7,402 bases of DNA from an uncultured Coriobacteriaceae bacterium (GCA_947367165.1 CANBCO010000014.1:1-7402); one strand, 5' to 3'. Shown: positions 1 to 6,097, counted from the first letter of the stretch. Numbers and translations are program-made. Notes: a model not told the origin generated them from the sequence alone.

Positions 1-1727
1 AAGTTGAAAAACGCGTGCTTGATTCTAATGATCAAGAACGAGAGCGCGGAATCACCATTTTGGCTAAAAACATTTCTATTACCTATAAAGGGGTCAAAAT
101 TAACGTTATTGACACGCCAGGTCATGCTGATTTTGGTGGAGAGGTTGAGCGTGTTTTAAAGATGGCGGACTCGGCTCTTTTGCTCGTGGACGCCTATGAA
201 GGACCCATGCCTCAGACGCGATTTGTGTTAAGACATGCTATAGATGCTGGACTTTGTATCATGGTTGTGGTGAACAAAATTGACCGTGCGGGAGCAAGAC
301 CTGCTCAGGTTGTCAACGATGTGCTTGATTTGATGCTTGAGCTTGGAGCAACCGATGAGCAACTTGAGTTTGCACTTGAACACGTGGTGTATGCAAGTGC
401 GGTAGAAGGCTACACTATGCTTGATCCTGAGCAGCCGGGAAAAGACATGTTTGTGCTGCTTGATATGATAATTGACGAGTTGCCTGCCCCAGAAGGTGAT
501 ACAGCTGGTCCTTTGGCACTCCAGGTAGTAAGCGTGGACCATTCCAGCTATGTGGGCCGCATTGGGATTGGACGGGTTTTCTCGGGGACCATTCATGTAA
601 AAGAAAAGGTGTGCGTGGTAAAAAACAGCGGAGAGCAGCGTGAAGCAGAAGTCAAACAGCTCTTTACCTTTGATTATTTGGGGCGCAAAGAGTGTGATGA
701 AGTGAGTGCAGGAGATATTGCTGCTGTTGTGGGAATTGATGATACGGATATTGGAGACGTCTATACCGACCCCGCCCACATTGTTACGCTTGACCCGCTT
801 GAGATTGACCCTCCCACATTAAGCGTTGTTTTTGAGGCATCTACCTCACCTTTGGTGGGGCGTGAGGGGGATATTGTAGGGGCTCGCCAGCTCAAAGAGC
901 GTTTGCTTCGTGAGGGCGAAAATAATGTTACGATGGCAATTTCAGAGCTTTCCGATAAAAGCGGCGTAGAAGTGTCGGGGCGCGGTATATTGCATTTAAG
1001 TGTCCTTATGGAAGAGATGCGTCGTGAAGGATTTGAGTTTCAGGTGGGAAGACCACGGGTTCTGTTTAAGGAAGATGCGTCCGGACATAAAATGGAGCCA
1101 ATCGAACAGGCTGTGGTGGAATGCCCTAACGATATGAGCGGAAAAGTAATTGAAGTGTTTGGTGAAGCTGGCGGTTCGCTTACGTCGATGAGTGCAGGCG
1201 AGACGTTGACACATCTTGAATTTGCTATCCCTACTCGTGGAATTATGGGGCTTAAAAACCGTATTTTAAACGTGACGCACGGTGAGGGTGTTTTTTATCA
1301 TACGTTTTTAGAATACGGCCCGTATGCTGGGGAAATTGAAAAGCGAAATAACGGTGCGATGATTTCTATGGCTACCGATAAAGCCGTGGCGTATGCACTT
1401 GGCACACTTCAGGAGCGAGGGGCTCTGTTTGTGGGACCAGGCGACGAGTGTTACGAAGGAATGCTTGTGGGCGAGCGTTCAAAACCCGGAGACATGGTGG
1501 TAAACGTTGCAAAAACAAAAAATTTGGGGAACCAACGTTCTGCTACGGCCGACATTGCCGTACAGCTTACGCCACCCAAAACGTTCACGTTAGAAGAAGC
1601 GCTTGAATACATTGCGGATGATGAACTTGTGGAAGTGACGCCCAAAAGCATTCGTATGCGCAAGCGCATTTTGAGTGAGATAGAGCGCAGAAAAGACCGT
1701 GTGCGCAAAGGGCTCGTAGACAAATAG
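1..1727 (+). CDS. typA: Translational GTPase TypA/BipA, 5'-truncated by the window edge
   Basis: This is a ribosome-binding GTPase of the EF-G/LepA superfamily, cytoplasmic, acting in stress adaptation and 50S assembly. The reading frame is open from base 3 (V-E-K-R-V-L-D-S-N-D), which aligns with about residue 38 of E. coli BipA. Roughly 37-40 residues are therefore missing, including the P-loop (G1). The GTG at 15 is internal and not a start. Visible motifs are G2 RGITI (nt 45-59), G3 DTPGHADF (111-134), G4 NKID (273-284) and G5 ASA (about 390). Domain II follows (SYVGRIGIGR), then the domain III signature SGRGILHLSVLMEEMRREG (about nt 975-1031). The TypA-specific C-terminal domain has RGIMGLKNR, DDELVEVTPKSIRMRK and a basic tail. 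About 574 codons are present against a usual length near 610. No frameshift or missing residue is seen in the visible part. Family identity is very secure from motif order; a role under stress is family knowledge only. Confidence 0.97.
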   Translation, partial: VEKRVLDSNDQERERGITILAKNISITYKGVKINVIDTPGHADFGGEVERVLKMADSALLLVDAYEGPMPQTRFVLRHAIDAGLCIMVVVNKIDRAGARPAQVVNDVLDLMLELGATDEQLEFALEHVVYASAVEGYTMLDPEQPGKDMFVLLDMIIDELPAPEGDTAGPLALQVVSVDHSSYVGRIGIGRVFSGTIHVKEKVCVVKNSGEQREAEVKQLFTFDYLGRKECDEVSAGDIAAVVGIDDTDIGDVYTDPAHIVTLDPLEIDPPTLSVVFEASTSPLVGREGDIVGARQLKERLLREGENNVTMAISELSDKSGVEVSGRGILHLSVLMEEMRREGFEFQVGRPRVLFKEDASGHKMEPIEQAVVECPNDMSGKVIEVFGEAGGSLTSMSAGETLTHLEFAIPTRGIMGLKNRILNVTHGEGVFYHTFLEYGPYAGEIEKRNNGAMISMATDKAVAYALGTLQERGALFVGPGDECYEGMLVGERSKPGDMVVNVAKTKNLGNQRSATADIAVQLTPPKTFTLEEALEYIADDELVEVTPKSIRMRKRILSEIERRKDRVRKGLVDK

Positions 1728-1741
1728 CAGCTTTCTTTTTT
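1707..1741 (+). terminator. Weak candidate terminator after typA
   Basis: AAAG (1707-1710) and GCT (1712-1714) can pair with AGC (1726-1728) and CTTT (1731-1734), with a small internal loop, directly before a T-rich run at 1735-1741. The stem is short and interrupted and overlaps the typA stop codon, so termination here may be leaky. The T-run is the better part of the evidence. Confidence 0.3.
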
Positions 1742-1747
1742 AGCCAC

Positions 1748-1757
1748 CCGAGAAACC
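1748..1757 (-). repeat. GGTTTCTCGG motif copy (intergenic, minus strand)
   Basis: CCGAGAAACC on plus is the exact reverse complement of the recurring 10-mer. It lies 21 nt after the typA stop codon and upstream of the SIS gene -10 box. Confidence 0.7.
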
Positions 1758-1786
1758 TATTCGCTCTATGTGAAGTAAAAAACCGC

Positions 1787-1792
1787 TACAAT
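1787..1792 (+). promoter_or_regulatory. Candidate -10 box (TACAAT) for the SIS-domain gene
   Basis: TACAAT matches five of six positions of the sigma-70 -10 consensus and lies 42 nt before the ATG at 1834. No convincing -35 hexamer is visible 16-18 nt upstream (around 1764-1770), so this is a partial promoter call. Downstream, a 9-bp direct repeat GCTATAAAA occurs at 1796-1804 and 1810-1818 with a 14-bp period, within the expected start and early leader region. Confidence 0.4.
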
Positions 1793-1822
1793 AAAGCTAT
1801 AAAAACAACGCTATAAAACCTT

Positions 1823-1828
1823 AAGGAG
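1823..1828 (+). promoter_or_regulatory. Ribosome binding site fixing the start at 1834
   Basis: AAGGAG lies five nucleotides before the ATG at 1834. It supports that start. Confidence 0.8.
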
Positions 1829-1833
1829 AAGCC

Positions 1834-3000
1834 ATGACGAAACTTGGAATTCCTAGAGAACATCTTATTGAGCTTGGTGCGCGCGCGACTGCTCGTGAAA
1901 TTTGTCAGCAGCCCGCAACGTGGCAACAGACGTATCGCATTGTTAGCGAACAAAATGGCGAGCTTAATGATTTTATGCAAACCGTTTTGTCTCAACCAGA
2001 TTTTAATGTGGTGTTGACTGGCGCAGGTACTAGTGAGTTTGTAGGAAATGCACTTTTGCCTGCTATTTCTCCCGGTCTTGATTTTAGAGCGCGCAGCTGT
2101 GCGACTACCGATATCGTTCTCGCGCCTGCTCGCTATCTTTCACATGACAGGCCAACTCTTCTTGTGAGCTTTGCTCGAAGCGGGGATTCCCCAGAAAGTG
2201 TGGGCGCAGTGGCCGCAGCCGAGAAGGTCTGCGGTGAAAACGTGCGGCATCTCGTTATTACCTGCAATGCAGAAGGCGCGTTGGCTAGACGAGCCGCCAG
2301 CCAGGATAACACCTATGCACTGCTTCTTCCTCCGCAAACCAACGACGCAGGCTTTGCTATGACGTCAAGCTTTAGCTGCATGTATTTAGCAGCCCTTTGT
2401 GCGTTCAACTTGGACGCGCTTGGAGAAGTTGAAGACCTCCTTGACGCAGCAGCCAGAAACGCCACCGCCTTTATTGAGCAAGACTACGCGTTAGCCTCAG
2501 GAATTGTAGAAAAGTTTGATTTTTCGCGCCTGGTGTATCTTGGAAGCGCGGCACTTAAAGGAATTGCCCAAGAATCTGCGTTAAAAATGCTAGAGCTTAG
2601 TGCAGGGAAAGTTGAAACCATGTTTGACTCTCCCATGGGCTTTAGACACGGACCAAAATCAATCATTAATGATCACACGCTTACCGTGCTGTATCTTTCT
2701 GATAACGAGCTCGCTCGTAGGTATGAGATGGACCTTCTGCGAGAAATGGCAGGTCAGCGCCAAGGAAACAAGCTTTGTGTTATCGCAAATGATTACTGTC
2801 AAGAAGCGTATGAACTCGCAGATTTTAGCCTTGCGTTCGACGGTGGGCTTGCGCTTCCTAATTCCTTTTTGGCACTTCCCTACGTTACATTTGCACAAAC
2901 GCTTGCGCTTAAAAAGTCTTTGCGCCTTGGTCTTTCCCCCGACAACCCTTGTCCAACGGGTGAAGTGAACCGGGTGGTACAAGGCGTAACCATTTATTAA
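1834..3000 (+). CDS. agaS: Double-SIS sugar-phosphate isomerase/deaminase, AgaS type
   Basis: This is a cytoplasmic protein of 388 residues, close to the usual AgaS length of about 385. Two SIS (sugar isomerase) domains cover about 45-195 and 215-350. The first begins with the phosphosugar-binding motif VVLTGAGTSEFVGNAL (59-74) and contains the Ser-rich loop SFARSGDSPES (112-122). The second carries ALKMLELSAGKVETMFDSPM and the conserved FRHGPKS (270-276). In AgaS this region follows the same order, and characterised members convert galactosamine-6-phosphate to tagatose-6-phosphate plus ammonia. The start has a good RBS. No glutaminase domain is present, so it is not GlmS. The usual aga pathway partners (kinase, aldolase, PTS subunits) are absent from the window, so the true substrate may be another hexosamine phosphate. 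It ends about 30 nt before the transpeptidase start and is probably co-transcribed with it. The family call is firm; the exact substrate is inferred. Confidence 0.87.
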   Translation: MTKLGIPREHLIELGARATAREICQQPATWQQTYRIVSEQNGELNDFMQTVLSQPDFNVVLTGAGTSEFVGNALLPAISPGLDFRARSCATTDIVLAPARYLSHDRPTLLVSFARSGDSPESVGAVAAAEKVCGENVRHLVITCNAEGALARRAASQDNTYALLLPPQTNDAGFAMTSSFSCMYLAALCAFNLDALGEVEDLLDAAARNATAFIEQDYALASGIVEKFDFSRLVYLGSAALKGIAQESALKMLELSAGKVETMFDSPMGFRHGPKSIINDHTLTVLYLSDNELARRYEMDLLREMAGQRQGNKLCVIANDYCQEAYELADFSLAFDGGLALPNSFLALPYVTFAQTLALKKSLRLGLSPDNPCPTGEVNRVVQGVTIY

Positions 3001-3013
3001 GAACGAGATGTAA

Positions 3014-3023
3014 AAGGAAGAGG
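3014..3023 (+). promoter_or_regulatory. RBS favouring the second of two ATGs (3031 over 3025)
   Basis: The purine run AAGGAAGAGG ends at 3023, only one nucleotide before the ATG at 3025 but seven before the in-frame ATG at 3031. The later start also gives the more typical signal peptide beginning MKKF. Use of 3025 through the upstream AAGGA part of the run cannot be excluded. Confidence 0.6.
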
Positions 3024-3030
3024 TATGGTA

Positions 3031-4131
3031 ATGAAAAAATTCCTTTGGACGATAACTGCGCTTTTTGCAGCAACGGCTCTACTTGCAACGCCGCTTATCG
3101 CTTTTGCTTCCGAGAAGGATGCAGACGCAATTGCTAACGATTTGCTGGACGATTCGGTTGAACCCGGATGGAACTGGATACACAATGCTTGGCGCTACTA
3201 TGACGAGGAGCTTAAACCATGCTACAACTGGCTTTTTATTGACAATGCCTGGTATTATGTGGGCCAAGATGACGCCATGTGTACGGGGTGGTTTTTTGTA
3301 GATACAGCGTGGTACTATGCAAATCCAAAAGGCATTATGCAGACAGGTTGGCTTCTCCTCGACAACGCTTGGTATTACACCAATCTGTCAGGTGTTATGC
3401 AGACGGGTTGGTTTTTTGTTGACACTACCTGGTACTATGCAAATCCTTCGGGAGTGATGCTTACCGGATGGCAATGGATAGCGGGATCGTGGTACTACCT
3501 TGATCCAAATGGCGCCATGCATACGTACTGGCTTTGGGACGGAGATTGGTACTTTTTAGACCCCACAACTGGAGTAATGTATGCAAATGCCTGGGCGCAA
3601 GGTTCTTATTATCTTCTTGCGAACGGACACATGGCTTACGGTTGCTATGCACCAGGCGACTATTGGCTCAACTGGAGCGGTTGCTGGGAGCCTGGCGACT
3701 GGCTAGACGGCACCGCTAAATATATGCTTTCACGGGCACAAGCCTATACAAGTTCAACAGAGTGGCTCATTATTGTTGACGACGCTGCTTGCAGGGCTGG
3801 TATATTCTGGGGGTGCTCGGGAACGTGGTGTTTATATAAATATTTTCCGTGTGCAACGGGGGCTCCCGGCACGCCCACTATAAAAGGAACGTATAAAGTT
3901 CAGTCCAAGATTTATCATTTTGGCGAGGAAAAAGGATATACGTGCTACTATGCAACGCAGTTTTCTGGTGATTATTTGCTCCATTCTATTTTGTATAACA
4001 AGAATAGCTGGACGGTACAAGACGGTCGTCTGGGAGCGCAGCTTAGCCACGGATGTGTGCGGTTAGCTACTGAGAATGCGCAGTATATCTACGACAATAT
4101 CCCTATTGGCACTACAGTGGTGAGTTATTAA
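3031..4131 (+). CDS. Secreted L,D-transpeptidase (YkuD) with eight cell-wall-binding repeats
   Basis: The protein has 366 residues from ATG 3031 (368 from 3025). A Sec signal peptide (1-26) has Lys-Lys, a hydrophobic core and AFA as cleavage site. Residues about 45-205 hold eight degenerate repeats of about 20 residues (GWxxxDxxWYYxNxxGxMxT) of the choline/glucan-binding PF01473 type, which hold proteins on wall polysaccharides or teichoic acids. The C-terminus (about 242-366) is a YkuD domain with GTPTIKGTYKVQSK, an upstream His318 and the catalytic SHGCVRL (Ser339, His340, Cys342). Family enzymes make 3-3 peptidoglycan cross-links or attach proteins to the wall using the Cys thioester. There is no sortase motif, so retention is presumably through the repeats. 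Unusually, the mature protein has ten cysteines, nine besides the catalytic one. Repeats 3 and 5 are very alike at DNA level, suggesting recent repeat shuffling. It follows the SIS gene closely. The actual substrate and ligand are unknown. Confidence 0.93.
   Translation: MKKFLWTITALFAATALLATPLIAFASEKDADAIANDLLDDSVEPGWNWIHNAWRYYDEELKPCYNWLFIDNAWYYVGQDDAMCTGWFFVDTAWYYANPKGIMQTGWLLLDNAWYYTNLSGVMQTGWFFVDTTWYYANPSGVMLTGWQWIAGSWYYLDPNGAMHTYWLWDGDWYFLDPTTGVMYANAWAQGSYYLLANGHMAYGCYAPGDYWLNWSGCWEPGDWLDGTAKYMLSRAQAYTSSTEWLIIVDDAACRAGIFWGCSGTWCLYKYFPCATGAPGTPTIKGTYKVQSKIYHFGEEKGYTCYYATQFSGDYLLHSILYNKNSWTVQDGRLGAQLSHGCVRLATENAQYIYDNIPIGTTVVSY
3163..3645 (+). repeat. Coding tandem repeat, period about 60 bp (cell-wall-binding repeats)
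   Basis: Eight in-frame units of about 20 codons encode the GW...WYY...G.M.T repeats of the L,D-transpeptidase. Units beginning near 3286 and 3406 share long identical stretches (GGTTTTTTGT and TGGTACTATGCAAATCC), while outer units have diverged. Such an array can gain or lose units by recombination. Confidence 0.85.
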
Positions 4132-4146
4132 AAGAAGCGTAAAACC

Positions 4147-4238
4147 TGGCGGAAGGGGAGGGATTTGAACCCTCGTACGTGCGAAAGCACGTAAACGGTT
4201 TTCGAGACCGCCGCTTTCAGCCGCTCAGCCACCCTTCC
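4147..4238 (-). tRNA. tRNA-Ser (anticodon CGA)
   Basis: On the minus strand the cloverleaf starts GGAAGGGTGGCTGAGCGG at 4238. The acceptor stem GGAAGGG/CCCTTCC closes fully, the anticodon loop is CTCGAAA (anticodon CGA, reads UCG), and the T arm is GAGGG-TTCAAAT-CCCTC. A long variable arm (ACGTGC-TTTC-GCACGT) marks it as a class II serine tRNA. The discriminator is G and the CCA is encoded (4147-4149 on plus as TGG). It lies five nucleotides downstream of the second serine tRNA and is probably cut from the same precursor. Confidence 0.96.
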
Positions 4239-4243
4239 ACATC

Positions 4244-4334
4244 TGGCGGAGAGTCGGGGATTTGAACCCCGGAGACCCGGTTAGGGCCTACACGATTTCC
4301 AATCGTGCTCCTTCAGCCGCTCGGACAACTCTCC
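4244..4334 (-). tRNA. tRNA-Ser (anticodon GGA)
   Basis: On the minus strand it starts GGAGAGTTGTCCGAGCGG at 4334. The acceptor stem is GGAGAGT/ACTCTCC, the anticodon loop TTGGAAA (anticodon GGA, reads UCC and UCU), and the T arm CGGGG-TTCAAAT-CCCCG. It has a long class II variable arm, discriminator G and an encoded CCA (4244-4246). It is the promoter-proximal gene of a two-tRNA serine operon. Confidence 0.96.
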
Positions 4335-4351
4335 GTAAAAAGGTGCTTTTA

Positions 4352-4382
4352 AGGATACCACAAAGCATCCCCGTGCTGTCAA
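4352..4382 (-). promoter_or_regulatory. Promoter for the tRNA-Ser pair
   Basis: On the minus strand a perfect -35 TTGACA (4377-4382) is followed after 19 nt by TATCCT (4352-4357), preceded by TG at the extended -10 position. Transcription would start about 10 nt before the tRNA-Ser(GGA) 5' end. The spacer is longer than ideal, which the extended -10 may offset. Confidence 0.6.
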
Positions 4383-4403
4383 GCAAAGAAAACGCGCTAT
4401 ACT
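4376..4403 (+). promoter_or_regulatory. Divergent promoter for the 4469 gene
   Basis: CTGTCA (4376-4381, four of six to TTGACA) and TATACT (4398-4403, five of six to TATAAT) are separated by 16 nt, giving an expected start near 4410 and a leader of about 60 nt. The -35 lies over the -35 of the tRNA promoter on the other strand. Confidence 0.6.
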
Positions 4404-4437
4404 TAAAGAGATGCATAAAACCAAGTGCCTCTTTAAG
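4402..4437. promoter_or_regulatory. Perfect 9-bp inverted repeat over the start of the 4469 transcript
   Basis: CTTAAAGAG (4402-4410) and CTCTTTAAG (4429-4437) are exact reverse complements with 18 nt between them. The left arm overlaps the end of the -10 box and the expected start point, so it would be only partly transcribed. An operator for a dimeric repressor explains this better than an mRNA hairpin. Confidence 0.5.
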
Positions 4438-4457
4438 GGAGGCCGTAAACCAATTAA

Positions 4458-4464
4458 AAGGAGG
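4458..4464 (+). promoter_or_regulatory. RBS fixing the start of the unknown membrane protein at 4469
   Basis: AAGGAGG, a near-complete anti-SD match, sits four nucleotides before ATG 4469. The frame stays open upstream as far as 4262, but that part runs through the opposite-strand tRNA gene and the promoter, so 4469 is the start. Confidence 0.85.
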
Positions 4465-4468
4465 AGAT

Positions 4469-5113
4469 ATGGAAAAGAAAAAGAAGAATACCGTTGTCTG
4501 GACTGTGGTAGCACTTGTGTGTTTTGCAGCGATTATTGCAAGTGTCTTTTTCTCAATGGCAGACAAAGAAGAAGAGCTTGAAAACCAAAGCCAAACTTTT
4601 TTTGGCGCAGTTGCAAACAATTGGCCTTCGGCCAGTAATGCTCCTGCTACTGGCTCAGATCTTCAATCCGAGAAAACCGCCGCTGGCTACTGGGCGGCCA
4701 TTGGCTGGACAATTGAGTTTAGCCCACATTACAATACAGTAGAGGCGACCGTGAGCACAAAAGAGCTTCGCGATTGGCAGGCTCCTTCTGACGGTGATGA
4801 TACGGGCGAGGGAAAGACGAGCTACGACCTCAATACGGCCTCAGGAGTGGTAAAGCTCGTAGACACAAATGAAGAAACTGGCGACAAAACGTATGCTGTC
4901 ACTTGGAATAAAGACGTTACTAATCCAAACTGGTTGTTTCAAACGCTAACGGTAAGCAGTGATGGCAACGTGATTACAGTAGATGCAAAAGTGCCGGATG
5001 GACAAGACGTGCACGTGACAACGTATCAGGGTGGAACTAAGGCGTATAAAGAGGCAAATGCACAGTGGACGTCGTTTCTTGCGACAAAACCTTTCGCGCA
5101 AAGTAAGGAATAA
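4469..5113 (+). CDS. Membrane-anchored extracytoplasmic protein of unknown function
   Basis: I do not recognise this 214-residue protein. It begins MEKKKKNT, a strongly basic N-terminus, followed by one hydrophobic segment at about 9-29 (VVWTVVALVCFAAIIASVFF). An acidic stretch (DKEEELENQ) comes next. This predicts an uncleaved anchor with the N-terminus in the cytoplasm and about 180 residues outside. No lipobox is present. The outer part is rich in Thr, Asp, Trp and short beta-type stretches (YNTVEATVS, DKTYAVTW, NVITVDAKV), suggesting a small beta-rich domain. Apart from one Cys in the hydrophobic segment it has no cysteines, unlike the transpeptidase. It is transcribed divergently from the tRNAs from its own promoter, with an inverted repeat at the start region. 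It could be a substrate-binding or envelope-sensing subunit; nothing in the sequence decides this. Confidence 0.85.
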   Translation: MEKKKKNTVVWTVVALVCFAAIIASVFFSMADKEEELENQSQTFFGAVANNWPSASNAPATGSDLQSEKTAAGYWAAIGWTIEFSPHYNTVEATVSTKELRDWQAPSDGDDTGEGKTSYDLNTASGVVKLVDTNEETGDKTYAVTWNKDVTNPNWLFQTLTVSSDGNVITVDAKVPDGQDVHVTTYQGGTKAYKEANAQWTSFLATKPFAQSKE

Positions 5114-5134
5114 ATTACTGTGCTTTGTTAGGTG

Positions 5135-5144
5135 GGTTTCTCGG
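5135..5144 (+). repeat. GGTTTCTCGG motif copy (intergenic)
   Basis: An exact copy of the recurring 10-mer, 22 nt after the stop of the 4469 gene. It is part of the 13-mer GTGGGTTTCTCGG (5132-5144), which is repeated exactly at 7035-7047. Confidence 0.7.
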
Positions 5145-5175
5145 GAGCGTTGCGTATAAAGATATGCTTGAAGGG

Positions 5176-5213
5176 CTTAAAGCGGCATGCTTTAGGTGCA
5201 GTAGTCAGCATGC
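5176..5213 (+). other. Two mutually exclusive hairpins between the 4469 and 5292 genes
   Basis: Hairpin A pairs CTTAAAGC (5176-5183) with GCTTTAGG (5189-5196) around a 5-nt loop, with one wobble pair. Hairpin B pairs GCATGCT (5185-5191) with AGCATGC (5207-5213) around 15 nt. They share 5185-5196 and cannot form together. A T-run follows at 5225-5229, about 11 nt beyond B, too far for a textbook terminator. This may end the 4469 transcript or form a leader; the evidence is structural only. Confidence 0.35.
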
Positions 5214-5237
5214 TCAGAGGCGTCTTTTTGTTTGTAG

Positions 5238-5253
5238 TACAATAATATATACT
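5238..5253 (+). promoter_or_regulatory. AT-rich candidate -10 region for the zinc-ribbon operon
   Basis: TACAAT (5238-5243) and TATACT (5248-5253) are two overlapping-range -10-like boxes 39-54 nt before the ATG at 5292. No good -35 is seen at the right distance. A direct repeat GCATAAAA at 5254-5261 and 5266-5273 (12-bp period) follows. Confidence 0.35.
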
Positions 5254-5291
5254 GCATAAAATAGCGCATAAAAAGATATGAAAGGATTGAG

Positions 5292-6083
5292 ATGTTTTGT
5301 AAAAAATGTGGTGCGCAAAATCCAGAAGGCGTTGCTTTTTGTACTCAGTGCGGAGCGCCTATGGAGCATGCGGCGCAACAAACTTCAGCCCAACAACAGC
5401 CTGCTTTTCAGCAGCAAAATCAAACGCAAGCAGTTTCACAAGCACAGCCTGCTTCTTCTGTTCAGGCGACGTTGGCTCCAGCAGCAGGTGCCCTTCAGGG
5501 TTTTTTTAAGAAAGATACGCAACATGCAAACGTTAAGAACTATGGCGCCTTGGTTGGCATGGCTGGAGGCGTACTAGGCGTTGTGGCTTCGTTTGTTCCT
5601 TTGTTTTTTGTCGTTCAAGAAAAGAGCAGCTCTCTGTCAAGTTTATTTGGCTCTAGCTCAGGTAAAACTACGTCTATGGCGATAGATACGGTTACACCCT
5701 TTTTTCTTAGCGGACAAGGCCAAACAGATGTAACGAGTCGTCTTAGCACATACTATTCTGTTGTAAATGGTTTTTGGGCCTTTTTGGCAGTGTTATTTTT
5801 TATCTTATGTATTGCTTCTGCTCTTTATTTATTTCATAAGTTTCAACAGCCAGTGAGCAGGGTTCGCAAAGTGAGTAGGATTGCAAACGCCGTGTTGTTT
5901 GGCACGTTTTGTCTTGGCTTTGTTCTCACGCTTGTATTTTGGGTGTATTCAAACAATTATTTGAGTGCTACTTCGTATAGTGCTTTAGGCATAACGGTTA
6001 CGGCAGGTCCTGCTGTGTTGCTGTATCTGTTTTCAACTATAGCTTTGTTTGTTCCTTTGGTGTGGAAACTAAAATCAAACTAA
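5292..6083 (+). CDS. Zinc-ribbon, Gln-rich, four-TM membrane protein (paralogue 1)
   Basis: The protein has 263 residues; AAAGGA (5281-5286) precedes the ATG by five nucleotides. The N-terminus is a zinc_ribbon_2-type knuckle: Cys3-x2-Cys6 and Cys17-x2-Cys20 within CGAQNPEGVAFCTQCGA. A low-complexity linker rich in Gln, Ala and Ser follows (about 26-66). Four hydrophobic segments lie at about 85-108, 159-182, 196-219 and 233-258. The Ser-rich loop between TM1 and TM2 is about 50 residues, and the loop between TM2 and TM3 is basic (HKFQQPVSRVRKVSR). By the positive-inside rule this puts the zinc ribbon and the C-terminus in the cytoplasm. It is followed 24 nt later by a paralogue with the same order of parts. 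Zinc ribbons fused to membrane segments are common in uncharacterised Gram-positive proteins; function is unknown and I assign none. Confidence 0.9.
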   Translation: MFCKKCGAQNPEGVAFCTQCGAPMEHAAQQTSAQQQPAFQQQNQTQAVSQAQPASSVQATLAPAAGALQGFFKKDTQHANVKNYGALVGMAGGVLGVVASFVPLFFVVQEKSSSLSSLFGSSSGKTTSMAIDTVTPFFLSGQGQTDVTSRLSTYYSVVNGFWAFLAVLFFILCIASALYLFHKFQQPVSRVRKVSRIANAVLFGTFCLGFVLTLVFWVYSNNYLSATSYSALGITVTAGPAVLLYLFSTIALFVPLVWKLKSN

Positions 6084-6097
6084 CGAACGAAATGATT

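Noticed and set aside
228..779. 183-codon open frame on the minus strand
   Set aside because: It lies wholly antisense to conserved typA sequence, has no recognisable domain, and is explained by codon use of the true gene.
1880..1889. Alternating GCGCGCGCG run as a structural DNA element
   Set aside because: It is short and encodes GARAT in the SIS protein; nothing suggests more than codon choice.
3163..3645. CRISPR array or minisatellite
   Set aside because: The 60-bp periodicity is in frame, degenerate and encodes the wall-binding repeats, with no identical repeat and unique spacer pattern.
4262..4468. N-terminal extension of the 4469 gene by 69 codons
   Set aside because: It would cross the opposite-strand tRNA-Ser(GGA) gene and the promoter. 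The strong RBS and the Lys-rich, TM-type N-terminus fit ATG 4469.
5164..5259. 31-codon ORF (MLEGLKAACF...) in the gap before 5292
   Set aside because: No ribosome binding site, composition unlike neighbours, and it overlaps the competing hairpins. Left out as a gene.
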